A stretch of 48,674 nucleotides of DNA from Candidatus Nitrosopumilus sp. (GTDB lineage: Archaea > Thermoproteota > Nitrososphaeria > Nitrososphaerales > Nitrosopumilaceae). The DNA is taken from the NCBI GenBank assembly GCA_028351415.1, contig JAOMJV010000006.1, positions 1 through 48,674 on the forward strand, given 5' to 3'. The translations under genes and the position numbers were made by a program. Each line of letters starts with the position of its first letter. Position 1 is the stretch's first letter. Shown here piece by piece: positions 47,739 through 48,674 of this stretch. The notes below the pieces were generated by a model. That model did no database searches. It was not told the DNA's origin and was given only the letters and a program-made list of their open reading frames with translations.

Positions 47739-48674
47739 TTATTTCACTTTTTTATTTAATTCAGTGATAAATTTCTTAATTTTTGGTTTTGGAACTACTG
47801 CGCCACATGCTTTATCATGTCCACCGCCAGAACCACCCAGACTAGTAGCTAAAAGATTGACAATTCTACCCAAGTGAACTTTACAGTTTTTAGAACCCCG
47901 AACAGATACAGCATAAATTCCATGATCAACTCTTTCTTTGTATGCAACGCCAACATCCTTTCCAGATAAACCCATTACAAAATTAACAGCACCACTTGCA
48001 CCAGAATCTAAAATTTCCATATGACCAAGATTGCTCATTGTTTTCATTCCTTTTTTGACTTTAGCTATAATTTGAGATAGTTTTTCTACCTGAATCTGTG
48101 CAAATTCAAAAGTGTTAGGAATGTCATGGGGGAATTTAGAATCTGCTAATTCTTCAACCAAATATTGTAAGTAATCAGGTTCTCTTTGATGTCCAACAAT
48201 ATTGTATGTCATGGTAGTTGCACTAATCAAAGCAAATTGTCTATCATAAATTTGAAGTAATTTTGAACCTAGAGGTCTATCTTCCATATAATCAGTGATA
48301 GCAGCACATGTTGCTACAAAAGAAGCATGATCATTTAATTTTGTTTTGTATGTAGCGTATACTTGAACAGTAGTGCATTCATTGATATCGTGAATAACTT
48401 TTACTTTGAGTTTTTTCAAAGCCGTTACAACAGTCGGATCAATATCATGATGATCAATGTAAGTTACAGAAACTTTATTTTTTCTAAGTCGACTCATGAT
48501 ATCAATAAATTCATCTTGTGTTTTTTTACTTAAACCTAAATCACAGATGAATAAAGATTTTAATTTTTCATCAGATACTACTTGGTTTAACGCTTCCATT
48601 TGACCAGGATAATCTACTAAAATAGAATCACCGCCAAAAGCTTGTCGAATTAATGCAGCTGAACTAATTCCATC
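47739..48674 (-). CDS. DHH-family phosphoesterase, 5' end outside window
   Basis: The frame stays open to the edge of the window and reads DGISSAALIRQAFGGDSILVDYPGQMEAL in its N-terminal part (in pieces), the DHH-family opening, followed by IDHHDID with the DHH metal motif. A C-terminal DHHA1 domain ends with GGSGGGHDKACGA. At least 312 codons are seen. Archaeal DHH-DHHA1 proteins are nano-RNases, cyclic-di-AMP hydrolases or RecJ-like nucleases; which one cannot be told here. The start lies upstream of 48674. It is convergent with the RidA gene. Confidence 0.9.
   Translation of the reverse strand, partial: DGISSAALIRQAFGGDSILVDYPGQMEALNQVVSDEKLKSLFICDLGLSKKTQDEFIDIMSRLRKNKVSVTYIDHHDIDPTVVTALKKLKVKVIHDINECTTVQVYATYKTKLNDHASFVATCAAITDYMEDRPLGSKLLQIYDRQFALISATTMTYNIVGHQREPDYLQYLVEELADSKFPHDIPNTFEFAQIQVEKLSQIIAKVKKGMKTMSNLGHMEILDSGASGAVNFVMGLSGKDVGVAYKERVDHGIYAVSVRGSKNCKVHLGRIVNLLATSLGGSGGGHDKACGAVVPKPKIKKFITELNKKVK

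Overview
The window is chromosomal DNA of an ammonia-oxidising thaumarchaeon close to Nitrosopumilus (marine group I.1a). The reasons are: AT-rich, gene-dense sequence; archaeal information-processing genes (EF-1alpha, uS10, Rpo12, archaeal AspS, tRNA-splicing endonuclease); a Vps4-type CdvC ATPase; the archaeal bifunctional FBP aldolase/phosphatase; a 3-hydroxybutyryl-CoA-type dehydrogenase of the kind used in the 3-hydroxypropionate/4-hydroxybutyrate (HP/HB) cycle; a DnaJ-ferredoxin fusion, a protein type I recall from Thaumarchaeota; and TATA-like boxes about 26-30 nt ahead of many start codons, which implies largely leaderless mRNAs. I saw no rRNA, tRNA, CRISPR array, insertion sequence or phage gene. 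Species assignment is inference; I could run no search.

Layout. 1-3.8 kb: end of a TPR protein, an unknown protein, two cupins, DnaJ-ferredoxin, a HIT protein, a small membrane protein and a C2H2 zinc finger. 3.8-9.5 kb: hydroxyacyl-CoA dehydrogenase, a SLOG/LOG-like protein, small ribbon-helix-helix and zinc proteins, Rpo12, uS10-EF-1alpha, FBP aldolase/phosphatase. 9.6-16.1 kb: membrane protein, DNA ligase, PhoU-like protein, EndA, two unknown genes, and an SDR that resembles one half of the Chloroflexus-type malonyl-CoA reductase, followed at once by a MaoC-like hot-dog protein. 16.2-26.9 kb: TauE exporter, secreted/anchored proteins including DUF192, a DtxR-type regulator, PIN-ATPase-KH protein, TldD, type 4/5 UDG, two VTT/DedA-like membrane proteins (one frameshifted) and a lone Opp/Dpp-type ABC ATPase. 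27-34.9 kb: KH protein-AspS, small unknown genes, and the branched-chain operon ilvB-ilvN-leuA-leuB. 35-39 kb: class I aldolase, zinc alcohol dehydrogenase, lone A-ATPase subunit F and small proteins. 39-43.6 kb: carA-carB, with no usual start codon for carA. 43.6-48.7 kb: a tight operon of a probable divergent ESCRT-III/CdvB-like protein, an unknown helical protein and CdvC, divergent from a TrmB regulator across an inverted repeat; then RidA and a DHH phosphoesterase running off the edge.

How the genes fit together. Carbon assimilation links the hydroxyacyl-CoA dehydrogenase, perhaps the SDR/MaoC pair, and FBP aldolase/phosphatase (gluconeogenesis). Biosynthesis is represented by the Ilv/Leu and Car operons. 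DNA maintenance and RNA processing appear as ligase, UDG, EndA and the PIN-ATPase. The two most interesting loci are the cdvC operon with its ESCRT-III-like first gene and possible TrmB control, and the MCR-half-like SDR with its MaoC partner. Most of the rest is ordinary thaumarchaeal core genome with many small zinc-binding proteins.
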